47,845 nucleotides of DNA from an uncultured Lachnospiraceae bacterium (GCA_900314255.1 OMUP01000042.1:1-47845); one strand, 5' to 3'. Counted from the first letter of the stretch, positions 7,492 through 16,634 are shown. The notes: generated by a model not told the origin, from the letters alone. Program-made: numbers and translations.

Positions 7492-9381
7492 TTATGACAT
7501 ACTTTTCCCCTTAAATACTGACACCATCTGTCTCCTGACAGATTCAAGCAAAGTCTGTGGCAGCCTGTCTGTCTGATCCCCTAGAAACGTGCCGTGATCG
7601 CCGAAGATATACTGAAAAGTCTTGCGGGCTTCCTCGTCGTGTTTTAGTCCGATTTCGATCGCCTGGATCTCGACATTCTTCTGCCGCAGGCTGGCTACTG
7701 CCGCTTTGGCAGCCCCCGGGAACGAAGACGCGCCGTCGGTCACTTCAAAAATCAGATGGATCCGTTTTCCCGACGCCAGCTCCCTCTCTTCTGTCTGCGT
7801 AATGGCCTTGCCGATCTGTTCCAGACAGTTTCCGTCGTCCGTCGTGCCATCCGTTCCGGAAAGCCGCGCGATGGAAAGAATCGTGTCGGCTTTGCGGCGC
7901 ACATTTTTGTCCCCAAAAGACAGCACCCGCCGGCATCCCGTTCCGAACAGCCAGGTTTCCGTTCGCAGCTGCATCTTCGTATGCGCAGCCAAAGCCTGCG
8001 CCGCCAGGTACTTCTCAAAATCCTGCAGCGAGAGAAGCACGATCGCCAGAGCTTCCCGCGCCGGCTGCAGCTTCCCCGAGCGCATCGACCCGGAGTTGTC
8101 AATAACAAAGGATATGTCCAGCGTCTCCGGCAGGATCCTCGTCTGCTTCTGCAGCTCCCACTCGTCAAAAATCTGAAGCCCCCTGTAATTCTGCTTCTGC
8201 TGGGCTTCCACAAAGGCAGGCCACTGACGTATCAGGATCGGTACGTCAAGCTCGCCTTTCGTTACTCCTTGCACCTTGACGCCCGTCTCCCGCGCCGCCT
8301 CGCCGATCAGCTGCTGCCAGAAACGCTTCATCTGCTCGCGCTGCGGCCGGATAAGTGTCTCGTAATGCCGGAAAAGCGCCATGTCCTGCCCGGTCACGCC
8401 AAACTGCGACAGATCCTCCTGGCCTGCCTGCCGCACGGCTTTCTCCCGTTCCTGCTTCTCGTCCTGCATTTCCGTTAACATCCGGCGCCGGTTCTCCTTC
8501 GTCTGATCCGGCCTCTTGCCTGTCCTTTTTGGCTGCGTCTGCCCCGAATGCATCTCCTCACCCGTCCCGGATGGCTGAAGAGACATCCTCTTGATATCTT
8601 CCTTCCACAACTTCACAAACGCCGGCATGACAAATGTATGCACCAGCTGCTCACGCGCGTCAGCTCCTGCACGCCTTATCAGAAGCTGCGTTTCCTGCTC
8701 CTTCAGAAATACAAACAGCGGCTCACCGAACACCGGTGCCTCGATCGCTTTTTTCACGCGCCCCTCTTCCAGAGACTCCGTTCCAAAAAAGAACGCCTGC
8801 GTGAAAGCGGCACCGAACTTTCGGTGCGCATCATTTCCCTCTTCCCCGCCGGCAAAAGAATCCTCAAGAAGAAGCATCTCGCCGATTTCTTTCCTTGTCT
8901 TTTCTTCCCGGTAAACCGGCGCCTTTGCCTCGACGATCAGGCAGGACGCAAAACGGTCCATGTCCTGAAGGAATTGATCGATCTCATCCTGAACATACGC
9001 ATAAATGACCGAAGGCTGATAGGCCGCGTCGTTTTCAACGCCGCATTTCCTTGCCCGCGCGAGCATACAGCCGGTCATGATTTCAGCTTCGGCCCGGTAA
9101 CTTTCCGGCCGGGAAAGAAAGTTTTCCGGATTTTTCTGCCAGTCAGGATACAAGGCAAGAGCTGCGTACAAATGCCAGAGAAGCTGGCTCTCATCGGCAT
9201 GGATCTGCCTGAAAAAATCAAGCGGAACTTTGACGCGCAGCTGTTTCGGAAGGAAAGAAAAAGTTTCTCCCTCGTCATCGATCTCATACGTCAGCCGCTG
9301 ATCGCCGGAAAAAAGCTGGCACATCCGCTCCTGCCGCTGCAGAAGTTCAGCACATCTGTCATGAAATGATTTTTCTTTCAT
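7492..9381 (-). CDS. VWA-domain protein of a MoxR/VWA cassette
   Basis: 629 aa. The N-terminal 260 residues are of unrecognised fold and a charged linker spans about 270-320. The C-terminal von Willebrand A domain starts near 420, with a complete MIDAS: DNSGS (D428, S430, S432), a Thr in the SGTDGTTDDG loop and the Asp of EVTDG near 549. No signal peptide or membrane helix is seen, so it is cytosolic, like CobT, NorD, CbbO and ViaA. In those systems the VWA protein partners with a MoxR-type AAA+ ATPase to insert metals or activate a target enzyme. The start overlaps the previous stop by ATGA. It is the last gene of the cassette, immediately upstream of the dehydratase-like operon. Confidence 0.85.
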   Translation of the reverse strand: MKEKSFHDRCAELLQRQERMCQLFSGDQRLTYEIDDEGETFSFLPKQLRVKVPLDFFRQIHADESQLLWHLYAALALYPDWQKNPENFLSRPESYRAEAEIMTGCMLARARKCGVENDAAYQPSVIYAYVQDEIDQFLQDMDRFASCLIVEAKAPVYREEKTRKEIGEMLLLEDSFAGGEEGNDAHRKFGAAFTQAFFFGTESLEEGRVKKAIEAPVFGEPLFVFLKEQETQLLIRRAGADAREQLVHTFVMPAFVKLWKEDIKRMSLQPSGTGEEMHSGQTQPKRTGKRPDQTKENRRRMLTEMQDEKQEREKAVRQAGQEDLSQFGVTGQDMALFRHYETLIRPQREQMKRFWQQLIGEAARETGVKVQGVTKGELDVPILIRQWPAFVEAQQKQNYRGLQIFDEWELQKQTRILPETLDISFVIDNSGSMRSGKLQPAREALAIVLLSLQDFEKYLAAQALAAHTKMQLRTETWLFGTGCRRVLSFGDKNVRRKADTILSIARLSGTDGTTDDGNCLEQIGKAITQTEERELASGKRIHLIFEVTDGASSFPGAAKAAVASLRQKNVEIQAIEIGLKHDEEARKTFQYIFGDHGTFLGDQTDRLPQTLLESVRRQMVSVFKGKSMS

Positions 9382-10031
9382 GCATAAGGCTCCTTCGCAA
9401 AAATCCCGGCAAAAAGCGGCACCTTGGCCAGTCTGTGCGCGTCATCCATCCGGTCGTAAGCAATCCTGTCCACCCCGTTGTCCAGATTCTTCACAAGGCA
9501 CGAGCTGTCGCTCTCCATCACGGCTCCGGTCACAAAGCATCCGGAAAGAAGCGGCTTTCTGCGGAAATCCCACTGTCCTTCATTTTTCTCAAATAACAGA
9601 ACATCCCCTTCATCTCCGAACACAAAAGCGCTTTCGTCTGTCTTCACGCAGAGAAAAAACGTTTCGTCAAAATCCGCTGGGTCAAACCCGCAAACCACCG
9701 GCAGTTCAGGCATCCCTGGATCCTCTTCTTTAGCCAGTCTGGCGCAGAGAATTCTCGTCTTTTCGTCAAGATCGGCCTCAGAAAGTTTATTCAGATCTTC
9801 CAGGACGATTGTTTTCTTCACTCCGAGTGAATCATCATTCAGATGCAGACGGCGGTACACAGGAAGAGCCTTGGCCAGCAGCTTCGCCTGCAGACGGCTT
9901 GCGTTTTCTATACTCTCTTTCAGATCATCGGTGAGAATCCCGCTTTGCTTTGCCTTTTCCAGCCGCTCCCGGATTTCCTTCACATCCGCACAGAACGTTT
10001 CCGTATCTGTTTTACCGTCCGCATTGTTCAT
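9378..10031 (-). CDS. Unknown protein between MoxR ATPase and VWA genes
   Basis: 217 aa, acidic, soluble, without signal peptide, membrane helix or recognisable domain. The N-terminal 60 residues are strongly helical and charged (KEIRERLEKAKQ, ENASRLQAKLLAKAL), suggesting a coiled-coil or binding surface. The C-terminal half looks like a small beta-rich domain. It overlaps both neighbours by four bases, so all three are made together and are likely one complex. A role as adaptor or target-recognition subunit of the MoxR-VWA machine is inference only. Confidence 0.7.
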   Translation of the reverse strand: MNNADGKTDTETFCADVKEIRERLEKAKQSGILTDDLKESIENASRLQAKLLAKALPVYRRLHLNDDSLGVKKTIVLEDLNKLSEADLDEKTRILCARLAKEEDPGMPELPVVCGFDPADFDETFFLCVKTDESAFVFGDEGDVLLFEKNEGQWDFRRKPLLSGCFVTGAVMESDSSCLVKNLDNGVDRIAYDRMDDAHRLAKVPLFAGIFAKEPYA

Positions 10032-11791
10032 TGATCCTGCTCCTGCCCGGTGAGCGCCTGCAGCACGCCGGCGGACTGTTCAAGGCTTCTCACCTGGCGG
10101 TCGGCCTCAAGAAAATCTTCCAGCGGTGACCCATCTGTGTCATCCAGATAGATCTGACTCTTAAGTTTCTCCGGCAGTTCCTTTCTTGCCGGTCCCGGAC
10201 CGTACAGAAGTCGTACAACGTCCTCGCGGGACAGATCAACAAGCGGCAGCGTATCGTGAACATACGGCATCCGGCGTATATCCTCAAACGTTTGTGCCCC
10301 TTCGCCTTTGTTTTTTGATGCGACGCTCCAGCCGTCCTGCTCCCGGAAAAATCCGTACCGCACCGCGAGGGAGAGAAGCAGGTTGCGGTCGTCGGCATTT
10401 GTCACCGAGACAAGAAAGCCGTTCCAGAGGGCCATCGAAAGGTCCATCTCTTCGCCCAGGTTCCAGAGATCGATCACATGAAACAGGTTCCGGATGGACA
10501 GAACGCTTTCGTACAGGACCGGGACGCTGCCGTCTTGCTCTGCCGTGACGCTGCGCCCTTCAAAGATGTTCTGGCTCATGCGGGCCAGCTGCGCCAGCCG
10601 CCAGAGGCCGTCCAGACTCACCTCCGGCTGCGGAAGTGCGAGACTTCCGTCGGCGCTGCAAAGATGCACGATCATCATGTGAAACAGTTCATTCTTCTCT
10701 GGTTCTTTCTGCTGCGCCAGAGTTCCTTCCGTACTCTGCGGGACATAGTTGTAGGCGAGTGTCGTGAAGCGGGACTGAAACGCCGGATTCAGGACATTCG
10801 TGCCCTCATAAGAAACCGAAGCCGTCGACAAATTGCCTGTGCCGATCAGGCAGAAGCCGTCGGCGATCTTCACCGTGCCGACACCCGTGATGTATGCTTC
10901 CTGCCCGGCGTGATGCTGCAGAATGTCGTTGAGCGCGATCAGGTTCGGCATCGCGATCGTATTGAGTTCATCGATGATGACCGGTTTTCCTTCCTTCAGC
11001 GCCTTCAGGACTTCCTTGTCGATCCGCTTCACAACCGTGCCGAAGACCCCGTTTGCCCCTGTTTCAAGAGAGAGCGTCTTCTCACTGAACATCTCCTCAG
11101 CCGTAAGGTTGTGCGACCCGGCGATAAAGTACGGATGCACAGACTGTCTGTCCACCGCACGTTTCACTTTTTGGTAGATCTCCTTGAAAGCTTTGTATTC
11201 TTCCGGATTTGCAGCGGCCGGCTTCTGTTCCCGGAACGCTTTAAGCTGAAGCAGCAGCTGATCTGTAAGCATTTTGTCTTTTGCGAAATCTTCCGCCGCT
11301 TCCATCGCCAGCTGCGTCTTGCCGGATCCCAGATGCCCGACCAGGTATACCGGGATCCCTGAACCGAGCGAATCTGCGATCTGCGCCCGGGTGCGCTTCA
11401 GATACGGCACATCGATCAGCCGTCCGCTTCTCTCGCCCGCCGTGTCCGCAAGAAGCTCTTCCTCATGCGCCTTGTAGAAAATGTCCGGATCGACCGTCTC
11501 CATTGCCAGGAGCTGTCTTTTCAGTCCCGCCAGACGCTGTGCATGCTGCCGTGTTGCCGGCGTACTGCGCCGCTCGCCGCTTACCGTCTCAGCCGCTGCT
11601 TCTCTTCTGGCCTCTTCCAGCTTCACTTTCTCGAAGGCTGCTGACAGCCGCAGCTCTTCAATTTTCTCACCGGCCTCTTTGCGTTTCCCGCGGATATACT
11701 CCTCGTAGGCGCCCTGCAGCTTCCCGGCAGGATTCTTGTGTTCTCTTACGTTCGAAAGCCTTGCGGCCTCAAGTTTTGACAGTCTTTCCAT
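10028..11791 (-). CDS. MoxR-type AAA+ ATPase
   Basis: 587 aa. An N-terminal helical, Lys/Glu-rich region spans 1-100. The AAA+ core has Walker A GHLGSGKT (152-159), Walker B VIIDELN (D274, E275), sensor-1 IGTGN near 316-320 and an arginine in FQSRF near 341 in the finger position. Between Walker A and B sits a long helical insert (about 170-215). The C-terminal 200 residues are a lid and an unassigned tail. MoxR ATPases act as chaperones that remodel partner enzymes through a VWA protein. RBS AAAGGTGG lies before the ATG. It is the first gene of the three-gene cassette, downstream of ohyA and its terminator. Confidence 0.88.
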   Translation of the reverse strand: MERLSKLEAARLSNVREHKNPAGKLQGAYEEYIRGKRKEAGEKIEELRLSAAFEKVKLEEARREAAAETVSGERRSTPATRQHAQRLAGLKRQLLAMETVDPDIFYKAHEEELLADTAGERSGRLIDVPYLKRTRAQIADSLGSGIPVYLVGHLGSGKTQLAMEAAEDFAKDKMLTDQLLLQLKAFREQKPAAANPEEYKAFKEIYQKVKRAVDRQSVHPYFIAGSHNLTAEEMFSEKTLSLETGANGVFGTVVKRIDKEVLKALKEGKPVIIDELNTIAMPNLIALNDILQHHAGQEAYITGVGTVKIADGFCLIGTGNLSTASVSYEGTNVLNPAFQSRFTTLAYNYVPQSTEGTLAQQKEPEKNELFHMMIVHLCSADGSLALPQPEVSLDGLWRLAQLARMSQNIFEGRSVTAEQDGSVPVLYESVLSIRNLFHVIDLWNLGEEMDLSMALWNGFLVSVTNADDRNLLLSLAVRYGFFREQDGWSVASKNKGEGAQTFEDIRRMPYVHDTLPLVDLSREDVVRLLYGPGPARKELPEKLKSQIYLDDTDGSPLEDFLEADRQVRSLEQSAGVLQALTGQEQDQ

Positions 11792-11800
11792 TTGCCACCT

Positions 11801-11850
11801 TTAAAAACAAACCCGGCTCGGGCCTGTCAGACCTGTCACCGGGCTTTCAT
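11801..11850 (-). terminator. Probable terminator after ohyA
   Basis: On the minus strand, AGCCCGG and CCGGGTT flank a 22-base loop and are followed by TGTTTTT. The stem is short (about five pairs plus two beyond a mismatch), so strength is uncertain. It separates ohyA from the MoxR cassette. Confidence 0.5.
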
Positions 11851-11860
11851 ACATTAAGAC

Positions 11861-13660
11861 TTAAATCAGGTTGTATTCCTTAAGCAGGACTTCGATATCT
11901 GTCCCTTTGATCTTTTTCTCGATCTGGTGCCGGACAAGCGCCGGGATCTTGATGTCCGGCTTCTCGCCGTCCAGAAGTTCTGTCGCGCCGTTCAGCAGAT
12001 AGCGGATGTCGTAGCGGCTTGCGAACACTTCCGGAACCGCGCGCTCGACGCCGGCCAGAATGTACACAGCCTCCATCGCGGTACGGCCGGAATACTCGAT
12101 GGTAAATACCGTATCGCGCCCAGGGTCATCGAGCGTCTCGGCAAACTGCCCGAGGAATGCAAAGTTCACGGCGTCTTTCGGCACAACGTACGGGCGGTCG
12201 CCGAATGCTCTCGGCATGAACATACTCGTGATAAATGGCATCATGACCGGAACCGCGTGGCACGTGCCCGCGAGTTCTTCGATCTGATCGATGGGAGCGC
12301 CGATGTGATACAGCCACTCTGCCGTGATCTCATGTCCGGTGCACTCGCGCATTGGCTTCTTGATGTAATCGCCCGGCGCATCGGTAAACAGCCCGTATAC
12401 CCAGACTTCAAAGTCATCCTTCGGCTGTCCGTAGTACTGCTCCTGCCGGTTGATCGTCCAGCTCATGAGCCAGCCGGAATCCTTGGCTGTCACAATGCCG
12501 CCGGTGCAGATATGGCCGCCGTACGGGGAACGTTTCGTGATCGCCTCGACGAGCTTCACAATGCGCGGATCGCTGACCGTAATCGTGCAGGATTCCCACT
12601 TCGACTTTTCAGGCTGCGAATAGAACTTCTCCGGATGTCCGAAATCCGGGGACTGCTTCGCGATGTTTTTCCACATCTCCCAGCAGCCGCCGAGTGTCGG
12701 TGTCCACGGTGCCGGCTTGTCATCAGCCCCGTAACCGGAGCTCTCTGTCATGGAGCCGTTCGTGATAAAGCACAGGTCATTGTCGGTAAGATCGATACTG
12801 ATGTCTTTGCCTTCCTTGTCGTGCGCGACGATCTTTCTGGCTGCCTTTTTCTTGTCCGTGATCTCAAACTCCACATTGGTCACGGTGACGCCGTAGCGGA
12901 AGTTCACGTTGTGCGCCTTCAGGTAATTGATCATCGGCGTGACGAAATCGGTGAACTGATCTCTTCTGCAGAACTGAAGCGCAGAGAGATCGGCCAGACC
13001 GCCGACGTGATGGATGAAACGATTCATGTACAGCTTCATCTCCAGCGCGCTGTGCCAGTTCTGGAACGCGAACATCGTGCGCCAGTAGCACCAGAAATCT
13101 GAATGCAGTAGTTCATCCGAGAAAATGTCCTCGATCGATTTGTCCTGCAGGGACTCATCGCTCATCATCAGGAAGTTGGCCAGCTCCATCGCCAGCTTCT
13201 GGCCGAGGTTGAACTTTCCATTGTCGTAGCGCTTGCCGCGCTTTTCAGTGATACGGCAGTTCGAGAAGTTCGGATCGTCCTTGTTGATGTAGTAGAGGTG
13301 ATCCAGCACAGATACGTTCGGGTCCTCGACGGACGGGAGCGAGTGAAAAAGATCCCAGAGCACCTCGAAGTGATGCCCCATCTCACGGCCGCCGCGGGCA
13401 ACATAACCGACATTTTCAATCACCTTGCCGTCGAGGCACCCGCCAGGGATGTCAAGCTGCTCAAGATATGTGATCTTGCTTCCATCCATGTGCGCGTCGC
13501 GGATCAGAAAACATCCGGCCGCCAGGGCGCCGATGCCCGTTCCGATCATGTACGCTCTCTTGTCATCAATCCCCTTCGGTTTTCTGGCATGCACCAGCGC
13601 GTCGCAGTCGCCGGCGTAAAATTTCAGTCTCGGGTCTTTTGATTTGATATGATAATCCAT
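11861..13660 (-). CDS. ohyA: Oleate hydratase
   Basis: 599 aa, normal length for the MCRA/oleate hydratase family. Features are an N-terminal FAD-binding motif (MIGTGIGALAAG, residues 38-49), the adjacent LEQLDIPGG stretch, and the active-site loop RGGREM (residues 89-94) whose Glu aligns with the catalytic acid of the family. The enzyme adds water to the cis-9 double bond of oleate and related fatty acids, giving 10-hydroxystearate. In bacteria this is tied to detoxifying membrane-active unsaturated fatty acids. AGGAGG lies 8 bp before the ATG. It is monocistronic: a terminator upstream ends the tetR transcript and a probable one follows. The nearby TetR is a candidate regulator. Confidence 0.93.
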   Translation of the reverse strand: MDYHIKSKDPRLKFYAGDCDALVHARKPKGIDDKRAYMIGTGIGALAAGCFLIRDAHMDGSKITYLEQLDIPGGCLDGKVIENVGYVARGGREMGHHFEVLWDLFHSLPSVEDPNVSVLDHLYYINKDDPNFSNCRITEKRGKRYDNGKFNLGQKLAMELANFLMMSDESLQDKSIEDIFSDELLHSDFWCYWRTMFAFQNWHSALEMKLYMNRFIHHVGGLADLSALQFCRRDQFTDFVTPMINYLKAHNVNFRYGVTVTNVEFEITDKKKAARKIVAHDKEGKDISIDLTDNDLCFITNGSMTESSGYGADDKPAPWTPTLGGCWEMWKNIAKQSPDFGHPEKFYSQPEKSKWESCTITVSDPRIVKLVEAITKRSPYGGHICTGGIVTAKDSGWLMSWTINRQEQYYGQPKDDFEVWVYGLFTDAPGDYIKKPMRECTGHEITAEWLYHIGAPIDQIEELAGTCHAVPVMMPFITSMFMPRAFGDRPYVVPKDAVNFAFLGQFAETLDDPGRDTVFTIEYSGRTAMEAVYILAGVERAVPEVFASRYDIRYLLNGATELLDGEKPDIKIPALVRHQIEKKIKGTDIEVLLKEYNLI

Positions 13661-13749
13661 AAGAATTTCCTCCTGTTGGTTTGTCTGAATTGTTATCGTT
13701 CATATTCTATATCAAGACAATACCACGTGAAAGAAAGAAAAATTAACAG

Positions 13750-13790
13750 ACAAAAAACGGGAAGGTTCTGAAAATCAGATACCTTCCCGA
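13750..13790 (-). terminator. Terminator between tetR and ohyA
   Basis: CGGGAAGGT...ACCTTCCCG, nine pairs, extended inward by TCTG/CAGA. On the minus strand it is followed by TTTTTTG. It ends the tetR transcript before the ohyA promoter region. Confidence 0.85.
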
Positions 13791-13812
13791 AACTGTCTGA
13801 AATTTTGGCCCG

Positions 13813-14406
13813 TCAGCCATTGACCTTTCCGCCTTCTGTCTGCACCTTTCCCTGCTCGGCGCTTCTTCGCAGTCCTTCTTCAATCGAGCCGTCAAAAAGA
13901 AATCCGATACGGTCAATCATTTCCTCTGGCTTCTGCTTCATCCCGCCTTCCAGCCACCGGAGCAGAATCTCTGTAAGCGCACAGCCGTAGAAATGCGCGA
14001 TCAGCTTCCGGTCCTCCTGTCTCGCCGGCAGGTCCGGGCAGATGCCCGCCACAAAACGGTTCATGATCTGGCTGCCGACGCTGAAAATATAGTTTTCCAG
14101 GTCCTCTCTTCGAAGCGAATTGTAGATGTGATACACCGCCTTCGGGTTGGTCATGATCGGAGCAACAGCCTTGACAAATGCCTTCTCCCACGAATCCGTC
14201 TCCTGATATGTCAGCTCGACATCCTGAAGAGACTCGGCAAAGATCTCCTGGATCACCGCATATATATCAGAGAAATAGTAGTAGAACGTATTGTGGTTGA
14301 TGCCAAGATCATCGCAGATTTCCCGGACGCTGATTTTACTGAGCGGCTTATCGTTCAGCAGTCTGATGAGTTCATCCCGGATGGCCTGTTTTGTCAGATT
14401 TTTCAT
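13813..14406 (-). CDS. TetR/AcrR family transcriptional regulator
   Basis: 197 aa. The N-terminal helix-turn-helix is typical (SKISVREICDDLGI then NHNTFYYYFSD, about residues 18-45), with a divergent ligand-binding C-terminal domain. It lies 10 bp downstream of the radical SAM gene amrS with its own GAGGAAAGGA site, so it is probably the last gene of that operon. Its target is not shown by the sequence. Because it sits next to oleate hydratase and many TetR proteins sense fatty acids or acyl-CoA, control of ohyA is plausible but inferred. Confidence 0.88.
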   Translation of the reverse strand: MKNLTKQAIRDELIRLLNDKPLSKISVREICDDLGINHNTFYYYFSDIYAVIQEIFAESLQDVELTYQETDSWEKAFVKAVAPIMTNPKAVYHIYNSLRREDLENYIFSVGSQIMNRFVAGICPDLPARQEDRKLIAHFYGCALTEILLRWLEGGMKQKPEEMIDRIGFLFDGSIEEGLRRSAEQGKVQTEGGKVNG

Positions 14407-14416
14407 TGTCCTTTCC

Positions 14417-15256
14417 TCAAATATTTCCCGTATATACGTACTTCAGATGCCGGCCAGCCACGTCTTGAAGATGAAAGACCATCTCGGGCGGCGTCGCCGG
14501 GATGCTGCACTTATACTGCGGAAAATACCGGCTCAGATGAAGCGGAAGTTCCGGCGTGAGACTGGCGAGCCACGCCGCCTCTTTCTCAATCCATTCATCC
14601 GAGTCGTTTACACCCGGAATCACGAGCGTCGTCACTTCCACATGACACGACGCCGCTGCCAGCCGGATACTTTCCCGCACCGTTTCATAATCGCCGCCGA
14701 GCTTCTCCCGGTAAAAGGCCTCGTCTCCCTTCAGGTCGATATTCATCGCGTCGACAAATGGCAGCAGTTCTTCCATGACCGGCCGGCAGACGCACCCATT
14801 TGTCACGACTACAACCTTTTTCTTCGGCCGGACACGCCGGGCGGTCTCGATAATATATTCGTACGAGATCAGCGGCTCATTGTAGGTAAAAGCGATGCCG
14901 ATGCTGTCATCCTCGGCGAGGACGATGTCCGCGAGTTCCCCGGCGGTAAGTTTCCGGCAGTACGGCAGAATATCTTCACGGCGCGTCTGAGAGATCGTGT
15001 AGTTCTGACAGAACGGGCAGACAAGGTTGCAGCCGAACGACCCGGCGGAAAGGATCCGGCTGCCCGGGAAAAATCTCTTAAGCGGCTTTTTTTCGATCGG
15101 ATCGAGTGCGAGCGCCGTAAGGTACGGATAATTGGCGCATTCATTTTTCCCGCCGGCATTTTTCCGTGCGCGGCAGAACCCGTACCCACCCTTTTGGATC
15201 CGGCAGTGCCTCGGGCAGATCCCGCAGAGAATCGCCTCTTTTTCAGCGGACTTCAT
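14417..15256 (-). CDS. amrS: AmmeMemoRadiSam system radical SAM enzyme
   Basis: 279 aa from the ATG at 15256, where GAGGTGG lies 8 bp upstream; a longer in-frame extension exists but overlaps the previous gene more. An N-terminal Cys pair CGICPRHC is followed by the radical SAM triad CNLVCPFCQNY, then the TYNEPLISYEY and VTNGC segments typical of the AmrS/PflA-like branch. These enzymes cleave S-adenosylmethionine with a [4Fe-4S] cluster; the substrate of AmrS is not established. It overlaps the Memo-AMMECR1 gene by 14 bp, so the two are translationally coupled. Confidence 0.92.
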   Translation of the reverse strand: MKSAEKEAILCGICPRHCRIQKGGYGFCRARKNAGGKNECANYPYLTALALDPIEKKPLKRFFPGSRILSAGSFGCNLVCPFCQNYTISQTRREDILPYCRKLTAGELADIVLAEDDSIGIAFTYNEPLISYEYIIETARRVRPKKKVVVVTNGCVCRPVMEELLPFVDAMNIDLKGDEAFYREKLGGDYETVRESIRLAAASCHVEVTTLVIPGVNDSDEWIEKEAAWLASLTPELPLHLSRYFPQYKCSIPATPPEMVFHLQDVAGRHLKYVYTGNI

Positions 15257-16634
15257 GACGCACCACCTCAAACCGCTGCAGGCGGATGTCGTCCTCATCG
15301 GGGTCAAGTCCCGCCTTGCGGCAGGCGATCCGGATCTGCTCTTCTACCGTGTCCACGCCCTCAAGCCGCGGCAGCAGCAGTCCGCGCTTCATTCCCTTGC
15401 TCACGATCACGCCAAACCTTTCCGGGTCAAGCTTCGAAAGCGATTCAATCGGTTCCGGGTCGCTTAAGACATCGACGGAGATCACCAAAATTTTTAGTTC
15501 TTCCGGTCTCACCGGGTCAAAACGCGGATCGCGGCTCGCCGCGGAGATGGCGTTCTGGATGATCTCCTTTGCGATGGACTCTTCTGCCGGCCGGATCGTG
15601 CCGATGCAGCCGCGAAGCTCCCCATCCTCGTGAAGCGACACAAAAACACCTGCGCGCTGCCCGGTCATCTCCTGTGGCAGTCCGTCCGGCAGCGGCAGAA
15701 CGCGGTGATACTTCACCCACGAATTAACTGACTGACGGGCCAGCGTCACATACGCATCCTCGCGGGCGCTCTGCGAAACCACCTGCGCTTCTTCCTGCCT
15801 TTCAAACTGCTCCAAAAAGTCCCTTGACTCGTCTCTTCCTGCCGTCTCAAATGTCACGACGCCGTACCCGACGCCAAACGGCGCCTCGTGCGAAAGGATC
15901 TGCGCCTTTACAGCCGTGCGGTCCAGCGCTCCCGCCATAATGACAAATGACCGGTGCCCGCACTCCATCGACTTTTCCAGAAAACTTTCGGGATAGGTGA
16001 AAAATTTCCCAAAATCCGCATTTCCGAGATCCTGCATGATCCGGCGGTCGTACTCGGGGCCTTCTTTTTTGTACCCGTAAGGCCCCGACACTTTCTGGCA
16101 GTGCGACAGATCGCCGGAAGCTAAGAATAACACGCGCCGTCCTGTGATGTGAACCGCTTCCTGGATCAGCTGACCCAGCCGGTAATGATCCCGAAGACTC
16201 AGGCCCGAAAGACCGATGCGCACCAGCTGAAAATCCGAATATTCCTGGCGGATAAAGTACAGCGGCACCATGGTTCCGTGATCAAGTTCCGGATCTCTGT
16301 CATAATCCGTCCCCGCCGGAAATGTCTGCTTCTCGCACAGTCCGGCAAGCGTCCCGATGAAATCCGTATCATACTGCACGTGAAACTTCACCTGCGGAGC
16401 CCGGAACTGACCGAAATTCCCGTCAGCGCTCCTGCCTCCGGAAATGTTGAAATAATCGCGGTACATCGTGGCGTGCGGCGATGTGACGATGATCGTCTCC
16501 GGGCGCAGTTTCGCCACAAACTCAGCTGCCTTTTCGTAAGCTTCTTCTGTCGCTTTCATGCGGTCAATGTCGCGGTACCCGATTTCCGGGACCGCCGCCG
16601 GCGGATGCGGCAGAACAACCGATCCGATAATCAT
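15243..16634 (-). CDS. AmmeMemoRadiSam protein, Memo (B) and AMMECR1 (A) domains fused
   Basis: 463 aa. Residues 1 to about 270 are a Memo-like domain of the class III extradiol dioxygenase fold (LPHPPAAVPEIG, TSPHATMYRDYF, SGDLSHC), with histidines in the metal-site positions. Residues about 285-463 are an AMMECR1 domain with the signature LRGCIG in GELRGCIGTIRP and a DPRFDPV stretch. The same families in humans are MEMO1 and AMMECR1. Bacterial genomes often carry the A and B proteins with a radical SAM enzyme; the pathway is not defined. Promoter CTGACA/TATTAT lies just upstream. Confidence 0.92.
   Translation of the reverse strand: MIIGSVVLPHPPAAVPEIGYRDIDRMKATEEAYEKAAEFVAKLRPETIIVTSPHATMYRDYFNISGGRSADGNFGQFRAPQVKFHVQYDTDFIGTLAGLCEKQTFPAGTDYDRDPELDHGTMVPLYFIRQEYSDFQLVRIGLSGLSLRDHYRLGQLIQEAVHITGRRVLFLASGDLSHCQKVSGPYGYKKEGPEYDRRIMQDLGNADFGKFFTYPESFLEKSMECGHRSFVIMAGALDRTAVKAQILSHEAPFGVGYGVVTFETAGRDESRDFLEQFERQEEAQVVSQSAREDAYVTLARQSVNSWVKYHRVLPLPDGLPQEMTGQRAGVFVSLHEDGELRGCIGTIRPAEESIAKEIIQNAISAASRDPRFDPVRPEELKILVISVDVLSDPEPIESLSKLDPERFGVIVSKGMKRGLLLPRLEGVDTVEEQIRIACRKAGLDPDEDDIRLQRFEVVRHEVR

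Noticed and set aside
11927..13102. Plus-strand open frame of 391 aa opposite ohyA
   Set aside because: Composition is Arg/His/Val-rich, there is no domain, and it fully overlaps oleate hydratase; a mirror frame.
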